The position numbers were made by a program, and so were the translations under genes. The notes under the pieces were generated by a model. It saw only the letters and a list, made by a program, of their open reading frames with translations. It was not told the DNA's origin and searched no databases. A DNA stretch of 64,000 nt from Plectrocnemia conspersa (lineage: Eukaryota > Arthropoda > Insecta > Trichoptera > Polycentropodidae). Below, in pieces: positions 47,601 through 60,779 of the stretch; position 1 is the first letter of the stretch, and every line of letters begins with the position of its first letter. The stretch spans positions 62,001 through 126,000 of the forward strand of contig VTFK01000266.1 in assembly GCA_009617715.1 (NCBI GenBank). Reading direction: 5' to 3'.

Positions 47601-50210
47601 TTTTCCTGCCGCCTCAACCCCTCGGCTACTGCCGTTTTATAATACGTATCCGCCGCCGCCTACGCACACGACAAAAGTATAAAATTATAAATAATTATGA
47701 CTAATCCTGTATATGGAAGGTGTGTGTATGTTAATGTTTGCGTTGTGCATTAATTTGCTTACGAGCGAATCGAAATAGAAAGCAAACGAGCCGTTATTGT
47801 CGGATGGTTGCTTCATTGTCTCGTAATTCACGCTTCGACGAGGTGTCACAAGTAAAAAAGTCTCGCATTGCGCAATTGAATAAATGCTGAAAGAAAAGTT
47901 TCGTAATTCGCAAGCTTCTCCGCCGCATATGTATATGTGTGTGTGTAGGGTAGTCCGAAATATTCGAAACGTCAATTTGTAAATTACGTTCTATCCAGCC
48001 ATAGTAACTGAAGTATCCTTTAATATGTCCTCGATAATGTGCTCTGAATGATCGACAGATATATATCTAATGTATTAGAATCATTCTTCTCTAACGTCAC
48101 ATGATTCGACTTAAAAAAATCAAATCTGTCTTCGCACAGCAGATTTTGTAATAGTATATTTGGCACATTTACATACTTTTATTGGTTGTTTTCTACATTA
48201 ACTGTCCCATAAAATCGTATTATTTATTTAAAACATAGATTCGATTGTTCAAAAGGCTATTGTGACGCATTCGTCTATTGTCACATACGGTCTGCACCGA
48301 GCGCATTTTATGGCATCTACTTTAAGCTTTATGTGCCGGTATGACAGACTTACGTTCTGTTTCTCACGCTCAGTGCGTCAATTTCAATAAAAGCTTCTAG
48401 AATGGCATTGTTATGAGTGTATCGATATACGCTGTGAATTTACAGATCTCCGACAAGTATGTAGTAAAAAACCTACAAAATTCATGCTGCGCATCAAGTT
48501 GATCATCAAATGTTTATATTTAATTGAAGTTGTTTTACAATTAAATTCAAATTAGTGTTGTTAAGATCAATCACCCATCCAATTCACACTTAACGCTGTT
48601 TAAAAATATGGTATTTTAGGGCGTAAAAGTAACTGCTGAATACCAATTGTTTTATTAATTTATATACTATTAAAATAATTCATATTTTTACTCACGCTGT
48701 ATCGTTATTTGCGTTATAAATGCTTTTCGTTACGAGCTCATTCCATGTTCGATCGACTCGTTCAGAAAATGACTTTCGATCGGTGATTTACTGCAACCAT
48801 TTAATTGGCACTGCTCAGAAAAGAGAAGACAGGCGCCCAATTCCCTCCAGGCACAGTTGTATATTTGTCAGTGCGTTTACGCTGAATGACTGACATACGA
48901 TAGCCGAGTTGCTCACTGGCGAAATCGATCCTTTTATAGCGCGCATGATTGATTTTGAAAGTAAAGGGTAGTTGATTATAGACTTATTACTTATTCTCTC
49001 GTAGAGAACGGCTCGGCTTTTGAATATTAATTAATTAAATTCAAAATATATACTTTTTATAGATACTCAAAAGTGACCACTAACGCACTATCAATGTAAA
49101 GGTTTATCGCGATTCTAATGTTATAACTTAAAACGCAGTATCACGATCGACATGCAATCCGAACCCTCCCAATAAATTAGTGTAAATGTATACATTATAA
49201 TGTACAGGTGCGAACGTTAGTTGTTTATCGCTGATATCTAATGAAAATCAAAGTGTATATTTGCTACACCTAAAACTGTACAACAACCGCTTGTTTGATA
49301 TCACTATGTGGTTAAATAACGAACGAAGACTCGTAGTTGTCACTCTTGCGTTTAATAATGTGGTATACGATCTTAATAGTACAGTGATTGGTGAATCATA
49401 ATACATTTAATATCACAATCTATATAAAAAATAATACTTGTGCTTGTATGTATGTAAGTTTTCCCCGTTGCTTTGATTCAATGTGTCCGCTGTTTTTTTT
49501 CACATCGGCGCGATCGTAACAACTCGAGGGTGGTTGAGGGTGAAGAAAAGGTATGGCGACAAGTTAGCGAGCGGCTGTGTTCAAGGGGTTGGGTCGCGTG
49601 CCATTAGCATAAAATTATATCGGACTGTAGACCCCCAGGGGCTTATTTGTAACACCGGAGACGAAGGGGTCGATTTTATCGGTTTTATTATTTACTACCA
49701 AGACGAGAGTTGGAAAAAAAAATGCAAAGAAATGTATTGAATAGAATGCCAATCTAATTAAAATATGATGCAGTAATATTAAAGCAGTTTTTCACCGCGC
49801 CACTCGCGCATACACACAAAATGTCGTAAAACGCAATATTGATGGTAATCACATTCGGATTTTGGCGACATGCACAATCTTATTTCGCAAATCTGTATTT
49901 TAAAATTGTGAAATATCGCGAGTAACGCCTCTAAAGAAAGTTATTTATTACGCAAATATGTAGTGTACGGATTTTATTACGCTAAATTTACATAATATTT
50001 TCGATCATGAAGGATTTGTGACTTAATTAAGGGTGAGAATGTACTTGCAGTTCTTGTACTTTGTATTTTTTGAAAGCTTATAATTACGTTAAAGTATTAG
50101 GTCAAAGTAACCCTTTTTACATACTGTTTTTTATATATTTTGTATTTAAATGTATTAAAAATAATATCTAAATAAAGCAATAAAATTAATTCGAAATGTA
50201 TATGTTATAG
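44700..50210 (+). other. Intronic DNA, no exon seen
   Basis: AT-rich with GC-richer pockets at about 47500-47680 and 48760-48960. A GATAGA/GAGA tract lies near 47113-47137. A SINE-like CTCGATCCCAG occurs at 46940. Confidence 0.4.
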
Positions 50211-50214
50211 TAAA

Positions 50215-50640
50215 TGTTTATTTTTCAGTGAAATTATATTTTCATTGGGAGAAATATCATTTCACTAGTCACATCATTTCACGGTGATTAGTATCAAACA
50301 AATGTCACTGGTCAATATCAGTAAAACTGTATTGTCACATGTTCGAAACATTTTGGCCTTAACAGATTCTGTGTTGCCTTACTTTTGTTGAGTCTCAATT
50401 TAACATTTGCGAAACGTCCATTTGCTGTTTAAATTCAAACATAATCTACATTAGTTAAGGTTAGGCTTGATTTAACTGTCAAATGGACATAATAATTCAA
50501 ATTGAGTTTAAATGACAGTTTAGAGCAGCATATAATTTCACTAGCACCTGCCAGTGAAATTATATTTTCACTAGTAGAATTTTATATCTATTAATAAAAA
50601 TATATTCTGATTATATTTCACTAAAATGCCAGTTTTCAAT
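50215..50640 (-). repeat. GTGAAAT fold-back repeat family, copy
   Basis: Contains GAAACGTCCATTTGCTGTTT, AAATTCAAACATAA, TTTAGAGCAGCATATAATTTCACTAG and repeated AGTGAAATTATATTTTCACT palindromes. It is an inverted and rearranged relative of 62640-63350. Confidence 0.65.
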
Positions 50641-50842
50641 TTACTTATACTGCTCAGGTCATTGAGATGTAGCCATTCAGTAGCTTTTCGAACCCTCGAT
50701 TGACAAGGTTGCATAAACTACAGGAGTAACGTACTAGGTACAAGCGTGGTGATAAGGATAGGTCACACATAACTTTGATCAATTAACAGACGTCTAAAGG
50801 CATACGTGCGACATCTAGTTGTATATGTATGTATTGTTTAAC

Positions 50843-51010
50843 CCTTTTGATGCTAGTGTTTTTAAAAATCTTTGTTTTATACATATTCATCGGTTCTTCC
50901 TACACAAAAGATATAGCCTAAAATTAAATAATCTGTGAAAGACAGCATCTAGTTTGAACTTTAATTTGGTTTCTTCGAATATATTTAACATACATAATAA
51001 AAATTTGATA
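50843..51010. repeat. TTAA-flanked repeat, possible copy 3
   Basis: TTAACCCTTTTGATGCTAGT, then GTTTTTAAAAATC and ACATATTCATCGGTTCTTCC, similar to the starts of 2353 and 31959, then diverging. Confidence 0.45.
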
Positions 51011-51138
51011 TTTACTGTTGAACCACTGACAATAATTTCTCAATCGTATATTATTTTTATATTTTAAGTAAATTGTTGTACATAATATATTACATATTAA
51101 AATACACTAGTGTTCATCCATATGGGTATATATTATAT

Positions 51139-51469
51139 ACCGAATTGATGAAATCGATTATTTCGTGAAATAGGCAAAACTTCGTCTTATTTATAGTTCT
51201 ATATTTTTTTGGCATTTTAAATGAAGACTAACTTCGCTGTAGTTAAGGATTGATTAATATTTATATAATGAAATAACATTTGGTCCAGTTATGAAAAACT
51301 ATCACCGGAACGCTACTATCTACTTCGCTCAACGCAAAACAATTCCTGCTCAATTCACGAATTCGGCAGATAATTTGCCTTATTCATGAATGCAGCAACA
51401 GGATTGCACTTTTCATGAATTAGTCGATTTTTGCCCATTTCACGTAATAAGCTATTTTACCAATTCGGT
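51139..51469. mobile_element. MITE with ~45-bp terminal inverted repeats
   Basis: ACCGAATTGATGAAATCGAT..TTTCGTGAAATAGGCAAAA at the left pairs with the inverted right end ACCGAATTGGTAAAATAGCT..TTACGTGAAATGGGCAAAA. 331 bp, non-coding. The target duplication is unclear, so the superfamily is not assigned. Confidence 0.65.
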
Positions 51470-51479
51470 GTAACGTCTT

Positions 51480-54400
51480 CATACGTAAACATTATACAAA
51501 TTCTCAATAACTTTTTGTATATATATATTTATGTATATAGCATGGTGCTTATTTGTTTAAAGGAAATAACACCAAGATGGTGGTTGATCAAACCATACAA
51601 AAATAAACTTTCAAGATATTTTATCTAGAAAAAGATAAGACTTTATTAAACATATTTAAATTGATTTTGTAGAATGTCTAAATTATGCACTTTTCAAGGA
51701 CGCGCGAAGCTACTTTTAAAGTATTTAAAGCTCAATCGATTCGCTCACCCTTAATTTATTTTCCCATTTATACAAGCACTTGAAATAAATCAACGACCGA
51801 CGCTATTCTCGGTTAATAGGATCCGAGTTTTAACTGCGCCCGATATAACTGCGTTAACGGGTCACTTCGAGCTATTTTTCTCGCTTTACGGCCTATCGAT
51901 CTCATTATATGCCTTTTATTTATAGAAAAGGGAAAAAACATTCAGCGGTGGCAGCACGCGCTCGTCAATCCAGGAAAAGAGCCATTCACAAACCTCCGCC
52001 GACACAACGAGCAACCCTATCTGGGCTTATCCCTTTTCTTCCGGCGTGCGGAAGCGTCGCGACGCTTTTGTGTTGTGTGCCGTTTCGTGACCTGCTCAAC
52101 CCATTTCGTATAGCGGCGCGATAGCGATACGCTCAAACGTACGATAACGACGTTGGGCGTCTCTATTGTGTATGTGTGTGAGAGCGGTTTTACTTTACGC
52201 GCGTGTAAGGGGTTGCTAATGATAATCGCGTGCGTTGTTGTGCGTTTACGCTTTTTTAATGGGGTGGTTATCCGTTGATTGGGTTGTGATTGGAAAACTC
52301 TCTGTGTTTTATACATTAATTCGAGTGAAGAACGAATTAATTGTAATCGAATAATTTTGCTTAAAACTTTATTTTTTACTGTTTTTACTTTTATGTATTT
52401 TCACTTCATTAGCTTGTCTTCAAGTGTGTGACTGCTAAATGGCAATAACTAGTGTACACTCAGTTATAAATACCGGTACATTTACGCTTCTTTTTACCAC
52501 CTCTCAAATAACGATGATGTTTGCTTTAGAAGTATTTGTTTTGTATTAAATTTACTCTTGTACCAGAACAATGAATGTTATGGTACAAGAGGTCCTCAAT
52601 TATATTCCCGTTCTAAAAATCATTTTCACTGTTGGTTTAAACTGTTCAATCACTATCAAATACACATTTTCAAAAATTGCTCAGGAAAAATAAAATAAAG
52701 TATTAGTTTATAATATGCTTTTAAGTCTACTGTGGATATAGCGCACACTTTTGTTTTTGTAAATTTACAAAAACTTATCCATATCAAAACGTTTTTATAG
52801 AATCTGCGACCGAAGTCAATTGCCAGGTTACAAAAACTAATCTGTCTGGATATATAAAATACAACAATATTATCACGCGTCATAATCGACTGGGTGGATT
52901 TTAAGATTTTTCTTTGCAGGTCGGTATACCAGCTCATATGGTAATGGTAGATATTGTGAACAATAAAACAGCCGTTCATGTTTCAGACACATGTGTCACT
53001 TATTCAGGCCGGCTTACTGTCCTATATAGTTCGACTGGTAGTAGTGAGTTAATTTTACGTATTTTTCCATAATTATTTCAGATGTTATTTATTTATTATT
53101 ATTTTATATTCCATTTATAGTAAGTCATAAAAAAATTGATTCTCAGCATTTTATTGCTTTGATTTATTTTACTACTTTTCTATTATTGAAGTTCGTTAAT
53201 TTATTTAACATCATTTTTTATATATTGTTCGGCCTTTGTGTGAATTACAATAGTGACAGCTAATTTATCATTATTATTTACTACATTTATTTATATTCAT
53301 ACACTATAATGACATTTTTATATATTTCAGGCTTAGTTATATTTGTCCATTATATGATATTTATCGAAGCAATCTTCCATATGAAGATGTTTTGCAAAAG
53401 CACTTAGTTATTTTTTTCCACCGGATTTTCGATCCGACACAAGACAGTATCACTTTGAGCAAAAATATGTAGTAGTCCATTTAACCGTTGATTTCTATCG
53501 TCTCTAGACGACCTTCCATTATTAGCGCGGCCTTCTCGGAAATTACCAACTAATTGTCGTACTAATTTCCTTCTAAAATTCCTATGTGAAACCGCCTTTA
53601 CATTGTTATTATTTTAAAAAGTTTTATATGATATATAGGAAGTATTTACTAAAATAATGTCAAGCCCTCACGAAAACAGATGATTACAACTTATGCGTAT
53701 TTTTTTTATTGCTCGTGGAAAGCTTTTTCTGTTATACACATTACCAGTTGGATAACATTTGGTAAAGGAAATTAACAGCATGTATTCGGTCAGTATACAT
53801 ATGATATCCTTCAGTGTGGGGAATGTATTGCAACAATCGATCGTATAAATGTAGGGCATTTCAAGAGGTAAATGGAACATCCTGCCTATTCAATCCTTGC
53901 GACGTTACAGACCCATAATATGTCACAAAATAATAAATATATCCACTTCGCGAATCAGCCAAAATATACACACGGATTACTCATTTATGTGGTTTTTGAG
54001 GATTGTATGTAATGAAACATATTCTACCCTTATTGTGACTATTGATTCGTCAACAAAAATTTCACGATTTGGGATATAATCCTCTCGAAATCTATTGTTT
54101 AAATATTGTAAAAAAACATCAAATCAAATAAATTTTGGTTTAAAGCAGGATTATTTTTAAAATATAACGTCCAAAAAAATTCTTTTAAATATGGCTTTAA
54201 AACAATACATTTTTATATCAAAAGAAATTGAAAAATATTTTTTTTTTGCCATTTAGCTTTTCATTTCTATGATTGTCACGTCTTTCCAATTTTTCCAAAT
54301 TTAATATCTCGAAAAAGTCATATTTGCAATTTTATTACTGGCGTATTTATTCCTTTCTCTCCATATATTTTCAATCAAAACAACTGAAAGAAGTCGATAG

Positions 54401-54890
54401 GCTCCTACCACCCTTCTTGTATTTTTGGTTGGACTCGTTCATTGCCTAAGAAAAATTATCGTTGTCTCGGAATATCATCGCTACCATTTACATTTACACG
54501 GTTACATTTATAAGATCCAGTAGCATCTCTTTCAGGTTCATCATTTAGATTTAGACCCATAGACACGATAATTCGTACTATAAAATAGAAAATTACGCCA
54601 TGTGTTGCCCAAAAAAATTAATTTGCTATGAGATTGTTTCGAAATTAAAATATAGTAAACGGGTTTCAAATATAAAAATATATAGTTGCTCCTATATTCT
54701 AAATTCGTTAAAATACTCTCAAAAACAAACAAAACTACAGTTTTGTTTAGTTACGTAAAATAATAGCTGTTGATAATTTCGTGTATAATACGCTATAATT
54801 TTCGCGTATACGCATAAACATATGTCATAAAACACTGATGGTTATTGCAAGTGTTAATGAACGAGCGGATAATTTACTAAGATCTGCCAA
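51480..54890 (+). other. Intronic DNA, no exon seen
   Basis: 51900-52280 is GC-richer; elsewhere AT-rich. Open frames are short and motif-free. Confidence 0.4.
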
Positions 54891-55305
54891 TATATTATTT
54901 TAACCCTTTGAGGTCCAGTGTCCACACGTATTGGACATCTGTTTTTTACTGGCAGGTCCACTGTCCATACTGTGTGGACATTTTTTAAAGTTACTTTTAA
55001 AAATATTCTATGTGGATTTTTAATTTTTTCATATTGTTTATGTCATACATTGAATGTTCTAGAAGGTAATAAACTGCTCTAGTACCAACAATAGCCATTT
55101 GAATTGTAGCCTGAAATGTAAACAAAAACGGTTTAGGTCGTGTTTAGATCGTGTAGCAAATATTTTTTTTTAATACTGTGAACATATATTTTGTGAAGTG
55201 TCTTGCAATTTTTGTTACTTATGTAAATTTTTACACTTTGTCCGTTATAAATTATTTATTTATATTATTATAAAAGAATATTTTCTTCATTTATACCCCA
55301 AATAA

Positions 55306-55596
55306 ATGTTTCGACCGAAAAAACCCAATCATAATAATGAATTTGAAAGTAGTGATGACGATTATATGGAGCATTTAGACAAGGAATTAGAAAGATTAGA
55401 ATTATCTGATGAAGAAAATTTAATTGGGTCGCAATCCACTTCACTTATATCTACATCTACCTCATTTGTGACGGATTCAAATTCCGAAGTTGTATTTTCG
55501 AGAAATGTTGTACGTCGCCGTGTGATGCGAATTATGAGTGATAGTGAAAATGAAACTGTTATTCCAGCACTGGTTATTCCCAATACATCATCATAG
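55306..55596 (+). pseudogene. piggyBac transposase N-terminal remnant
   Basis: 96 codons from ATG 55306: acidic, Ser-rich (ESSDDDYMEHLDKELERLEL, SDEENLIGS, RRRVMRIMSDSENE), as in piggyBac N-termini. It stops at 55596, before the transposase core. A small core relic follows near 55740-55840 (ATEVEIRAFF in a changed frame). Confidence 0.7.
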
Positions 55597-55847
55597 GTGG
55601 ACATAACAGATAAAGACGTATATCATCCAAATATACTATTTACAACCGGCACAAATAACATGGGACAGATGAGAACTTCAACCCAAAATATGACTCCTTA
55701 AATTTTTGAACTTTTTTTCATCGAGACACTATTCAAAAAAATCACAAAAGAGACAAATTTATGTGCAGCGAAAATTATTGCTAAAAATTATTGCTGGCAT
55801 GACTGAAAGGACGCCACAGAAGTGGAAATAAGAGCCTTTTTTTAGGA

Positions 55848-56138
55848 GTGATAATAAAAAATGGGAATAATCAATGTTCCGAATATGAAAGATCTTTGGT
55901 CTCAATCATTTGTTCCTTACATTCCGTTTTCTGCAATGAGGAGCAACGATTGGATAGAAATCCTCATTTAATTTATGATAATGGAAAATACAAGGACTGC
56001 ATGGCGTGTTCGGATCGAAATGTTCCTAGCAAAAGAAAGAGAATATCATTTTATTGCAATACTTGTGATAGAAAGCCCGGCGTTCACCCTGGAGATAGCT
56101 TCAAAAAAAATATTTTTTTAAAACAATATAGAAATTAA
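55848..56138 (+). pseudogene. piggyBac transposase C-terminal Cys-rich remnant
   Basis: Ends with YKDCMACSDRNVPSKRKRIS, FYCNTCDRKPGVHPGDSFKK, the CxxC...CxxC zinc-binding domain of piggyBac transposases. The ATG at 55848 is not a true start; this is the tail after an internal deletion. Confidence 0.8.
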
Positions 56139-56329
56139 TTTTGGTAAAATTGTGTTGAATATGTTAATAAGCATCATTTTAATTAAATTAATATTTTTAT
56201 TTATTTATAAAACCATGTTTTCTTGATTTTTTTTACCAAAAACATGATTTTTCAATAAATTCACTAAAAATGGCTTGGACCTGCTACAAAACTTTTCAAA
56301 AATTCTTTGGACCGCAAAGGGTTAAGAAA

Positions 56330-59300
56330 CAATAGCTAAACGCACTTAGAGGCGAACTATGGATAATGCATTATAGTCAGAAAACAAATTATACAATCGG
56401 AAAGGTATACGCCATACGGAGTTCAAAGAAAGCATGGAAGCACTTATCCTGAACCACTTATTACTGTACTCGGCTTGGAAATAGTTGCTTTTATGTACTA
56501 CAATCTTTATAAGATAAAAATTGCATCGCCTACAGGAGACATTCATTCCACTCCATTCGGGTTTCTGAGATTTGGTCAATAAATGGCAGACCAGAAGACC
56601 GACTAAGACAATAATAAGTTGTAGCCCCGTGGTTAGCGATGTACAATATTAATTAATAGCTCGGATTATCCGGCAGTAACCCAGATAATCGAGAGGGTAA
56701 TGCATATGCATCATGAATTCGGCAACTGCTATAGTTTCGTATAATTTCCTACTTGCAACAGAAAGTGTAACGCCTCTAGCGGCATTCCCCAAAGCGACCA
56801 CATCCCAATTCACACATTAAATCCACATAATTATGGTAATACCCCGATTTTATTACTTTTAACAGCGTGTTGCTTATGCGGTATGAAAATCGCTCACTCT
56901 ACATTTGTCCCGCCAATTTGCAAATTGGCCGTCCGAGACGGGCGGTTAACGCCGAGTTAGTTGGGCAGTTACCACATTGAGTGTAGTATATATTATGTAA
57001 TACGATATCTAATCGAATCGGTCGGCCTTCCCGCCAGAATGTCGCGAATTGAGTCAGCGCGAGTTCAACGTATCGAGGCTCCAAGGCCAGACTTCTAGTT
57101 GTAGTACTTCTGATATGTAGAGACACGCGCGTGTGTAGTCCGTATGCAAATTTCAAATTTCCGCGTTCGAAAACAAGCACAGGTCGGTAGCGTGGATAAT
57201 CCGTCGCGAAAAACACTCCTCTCGAATAAATTACTGAGACGCACAAAAGACGTCGCTCGTTGTTCTAAACACCGATCCTAGATTATCATCTGTTGTAGTT
57301 GGACTATGTACGTATTAGTTCTAATTGTATCAACAATAGGCCGAGATGATATGGACGATTTGGTGTACTTAGCGTGCGAAAATACAGTCGCTGTAAATAG
57401 TGATTTAAAATTAACACTACAACAGCATTTTTGAAAGTCTTCGAATTTAAACTTCAGTTTCTAGTTAATTGGTCAACTTGAGTGGTAGGATGGTCTGAAT
57501 ATTTGATGGTACTGTTAATGAATAATTTATCTAATGAAACGTTGAATGTTTGATAATGTGAACGAGGCCTTATTCACCGCTTAAATGCCCTGCAATGGTT
57601 TTAACTTGAACGTGTTATACGGACGGGAACACTACAAATAATCTAATAACAATATTCCCTTTTCCGATCGTGAAGTGTGATATTATAAATGTGAGATCAA
57701 TACTTTTTTAATTAAATTATTTTTAACACATTTATTTTAGTTGTGTCGTAGCAGTAGTGAGAAATATGAAATTGACCTTTATAAATAATCATATCCTGAA
57801 AAATAGGACAGGCCTGCCGAGAGGGGATAAATTCTCAGGGACCGTTCTCATTGAGTGGCCCGACTGAAAAAATCATAGCAAGAATATACTATGTATAAAA
57901 AAAAAGTAAAACCGACCTCAAATAATGAATCTGAACTAAACTACAGTTTTTCGACATGTATATACTGTAGTATTTCAGGTATAAGTTCCTTCAGCCTTTT
58001 TTATACATACAAGAAATAAAAGGCACGGAACATTGCCTTCAAAAGCACCCACTTTCTGGGTAGTACTTTAACAATAAACATTATTTAAAGGGACAGATTG
58101 TAGTTTTTTGACGTGTTACAAATTATTGTTGAATGCTCGTTAACGAGCGTTGCAGCGTTTCGACAGGATGAAAATAGCACAGTTGACCTAGAAATATAAG
58201 TCAGAATTACATGTGCAAATGTCACGTGGCTACCGTTCCGTTTGAGAGTAGTTCTCGTGACTGACCGACACGTACATATTTTCTGTTTTATAATATAAAT
58301 GCGAAAATCGCGCGTTTGCAAATCCAGAGAATATTTATTATCTGCATTTAGATTTGTTAAGTAATTTAATTACACTGATGCTCGTGTGAATATAATGCGA
58401 TCCATATTATTTTTTTACACACGTCGTCAACGTAGCGTGTCTTTAGTAGTAGATTATCTCACTATAGTGTTCAAAAGCGCATAATTTATACGCCCGAGTT
58501 ATAAAACAATATAATTTTATAGCACTTAACTTAACTCGATTATTTAATTTAGTGTATTGTATTTTTTTTATAAAATATCTAAGTGTTATTCGACTATTGT
58601 GCGGTTTTTCTTCCAATCGTTTTTTCCTCGTTTCGAACAATCGGCAGTATGTTTCAATGGCGATGACAGGTTTCGAAAACATTTATTATGTAAGTCCGTT
58701 TTTGCGCACGTCTTCTCGTTTATCCATTTTTTCCTTTTTATGATTTATCTCAGAGGTTCATGACTCTTTTATGCCACCATCAACGGAGTCGATATAATTA
58801 TAAAGGTGGGCGCGATTAATGCTTAACTTTTGACCTTGACTCGTACGTGTTTTATTACAGTCGGTTGTCTCTGGTTATTTTTTTTTATTATCTCAAGTTG
58901 TCTATTCACAGTCGCCAGTTTTTTTTTATTATTCTTTTAACTCGCGCTTATTTTTCTCATGCTTTTTTTATTTTACTATTTTTTTACAGCATTTATTAAA
59001 TCATCGACGTGTCTAATATGGGTTGGTGAACCCGATCCGGCGAACAATCGCGATCGTGACATTGATATCTGTTTTTTATTGCTAATATCTGGTCGCCATT
59101 TTTTTGCTGCCTCTTGTCTCGTTACCGGGCGCGCTTCTATTGGACACTTTTTCGTGTTCATTGTTCAAATTGCGACTCAATCGTGGCCACGTATTATTTG
59201 AGATGAATCACCCATGATTGATGAATTGCTCTCTGTTTGACTTATCGTGCACTGAATTGATTAATTAAACAACTAGGCAATTATGTCATGCGTTTCATAA

Positions 59301-59790
59301 TTAATTAAATTGTGTTTGTGCAATGATTCTCGAGTTTTGATATTGATCTGTAAACGTATTTAGAATCTATGAGAATTTTATTGCCGCTCATATGATTTTA
59401 TGAATAATAACAATATGATTAATAGGCGTTATGATTAAGTAATTCGTCCCAGTTTTAATTAATTAATCCTAATGCGTATTGTTCTGAAAATCGCCAATGA
59501 AGTAGAAAAATGTATACCAATAAATGCGTTATCACAATCAAAGTAAGTTGGTGGTGAAATATTAAAATTATAATTTATCGTATAGCTTATAAACTGGTCG
59601 TGTGTCACCTTTAAGTTTGATTTATAGGAATAATTTAGTTGAAAACCTTTCATTATCTTGTCTCGTATATGCATAAGAAACGGTCGAAAGTTATAGTTTA
59701 TAGAAAGTATTACAAACTACAATAAATTTGTATTGTGTTATTTGCCATTTATACCAACTATAGTTTGTTATGTATTTATTAAAAAATATA
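56330..59790 (+). other. Intronic DNA, no exon seen
   Basis: Includes an imperfect hairpin near 56660-56694 (CTCGGATTATC / GATAATCGAG). Open frames at 56899-57246 and 58959-59201 show no motif. Confidence 0.4.
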
Positions 59791-59796
59791 TATATA

Positions 59797-60772
59797 CAGG
59801 CGGCCCTCGACTTTTGCACATAAATGGTTCCTGAAAATGTATGCGAATGTTGAATGTTCGAAAGTCGAGGGAAGTAAAAAAATTCTGTGTATTTTAAAAT
59901 ATTTATTTATCAAGTAAATATAAGATGTTTAAGTGGGGTTTGCGGGTGTTTCCTTTGAAAAGTTATCAAGAGTTAAATGTTTTCCACTATTCATTTTCTT
60001 TTCTTCATATAGTATTTTATAACATGCTATGTTTTATTGATTGCCCTATTGAAATATGCGTTCTCCATTGGAATCACAATCTTTCATAATATTTAAAAAT
60101 TTGTCAAGGTGCGTGAAGACCATTCATATTTTTGATTTTTAAAGAGTTTTCCAAAATAAACCTGTCTCATATACATTAAATATTTGGCTAGAGGAATATT
60201 CTCTATCTTCAATAATTTTGCATAATTAGGAAATAAATTCTTTTGCAGCATCTTTATCCGCATCAGCCGATTCTCCAGTAAATTTAGAAATTTGAAAAGA
60301 ATACCTCATTTTGAAAAAAAATGCTAAAATCTTTTTTTAAATCCAACCGTGAATAATTTTGTGACATTTTTATGTTGGTCATCGATTTGACAAATATTTT
60401 CCATTTCATCCATGTTTTTTTTTTTTTTGCTGTTTTTTTGGAAAATATCTTTAAAGATTGTGGAAAATATCTTTAAAATTTTGGTATTTCTTAATTATAT
60501 TTTTATTTTGCAAAATTGAACATATCGTAGACCTGTTTCTATCATACGAACGTCCGATTGAAGCAAAAGATTCACCGCTTTCAGAACGTCTAATAATTTC
60601 CCTATTTTTCTTGAATCGTGTGTAGTTTATGAGTCTTTGATTTATTTTGGTTCGTATCAACACAAGTTTTTCCGTTTCTCACTCATGTTTATATTTTTTT
60701 AAATAAATTAAAAAAAATTGGTCTATTTTAAAATGTGCGAAATAGCGAAGTTCGAAAGTCGAGGGCCGCCTG
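59797..60772 (-). mobile_element. Tigger-type element with terminal repeats and transposase remnant
   Basis: The ends are CAGGCGGCCCTCGACTTT and its exact inverted copy (18 bp), with TA on each side; 976 bp. The - strand begins MSEKRKNL near 60685, changes frame, and continues REIIRRSESGESFASIGRSY with DRNRSTICSILQNKN, the CENP-B-like helix-turn-helix of Tigger proteins. Further relics read to YSSSQIFNVYETGLFW, where Tyr replaces the first catalytic Asp; most of the DDE domain is deleted. Confidence 0.85.
60451..60663 (-). pseudogene. Tigger transposase DNA-binding domain fragment
   Basis: 70 codons carrying the helix-turn-helix (residues about 15-55). Lies inside the element with clear ends; not an independent gene. 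Confidence 0.75.
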
Positions 60773-60779
60773 TATAATA

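Larger units (their letters stand above)
54904..56321 (+). mobile_element. piggyBac element, internally deleted, with intact ends
   Basis: Flanked by TTAA on both sides (54900-54903 and 56322-56325). The ends are CCCTTTGAGGTCC and the inverted GGACCGCAAAGGG. Total 1418 bp. The right coding piece ends in a Cys-rich domain typical of piggyBac transposase; the catalytic middle is almost absent. Confidence 0.88.

Noticed and set aside
56640..56700. tRNA-like or Tigger-end sequence near the GATTATC hairpin
   Set aside because: No A/B box pair and no matching terminal partner; only an imperfect hairpin.
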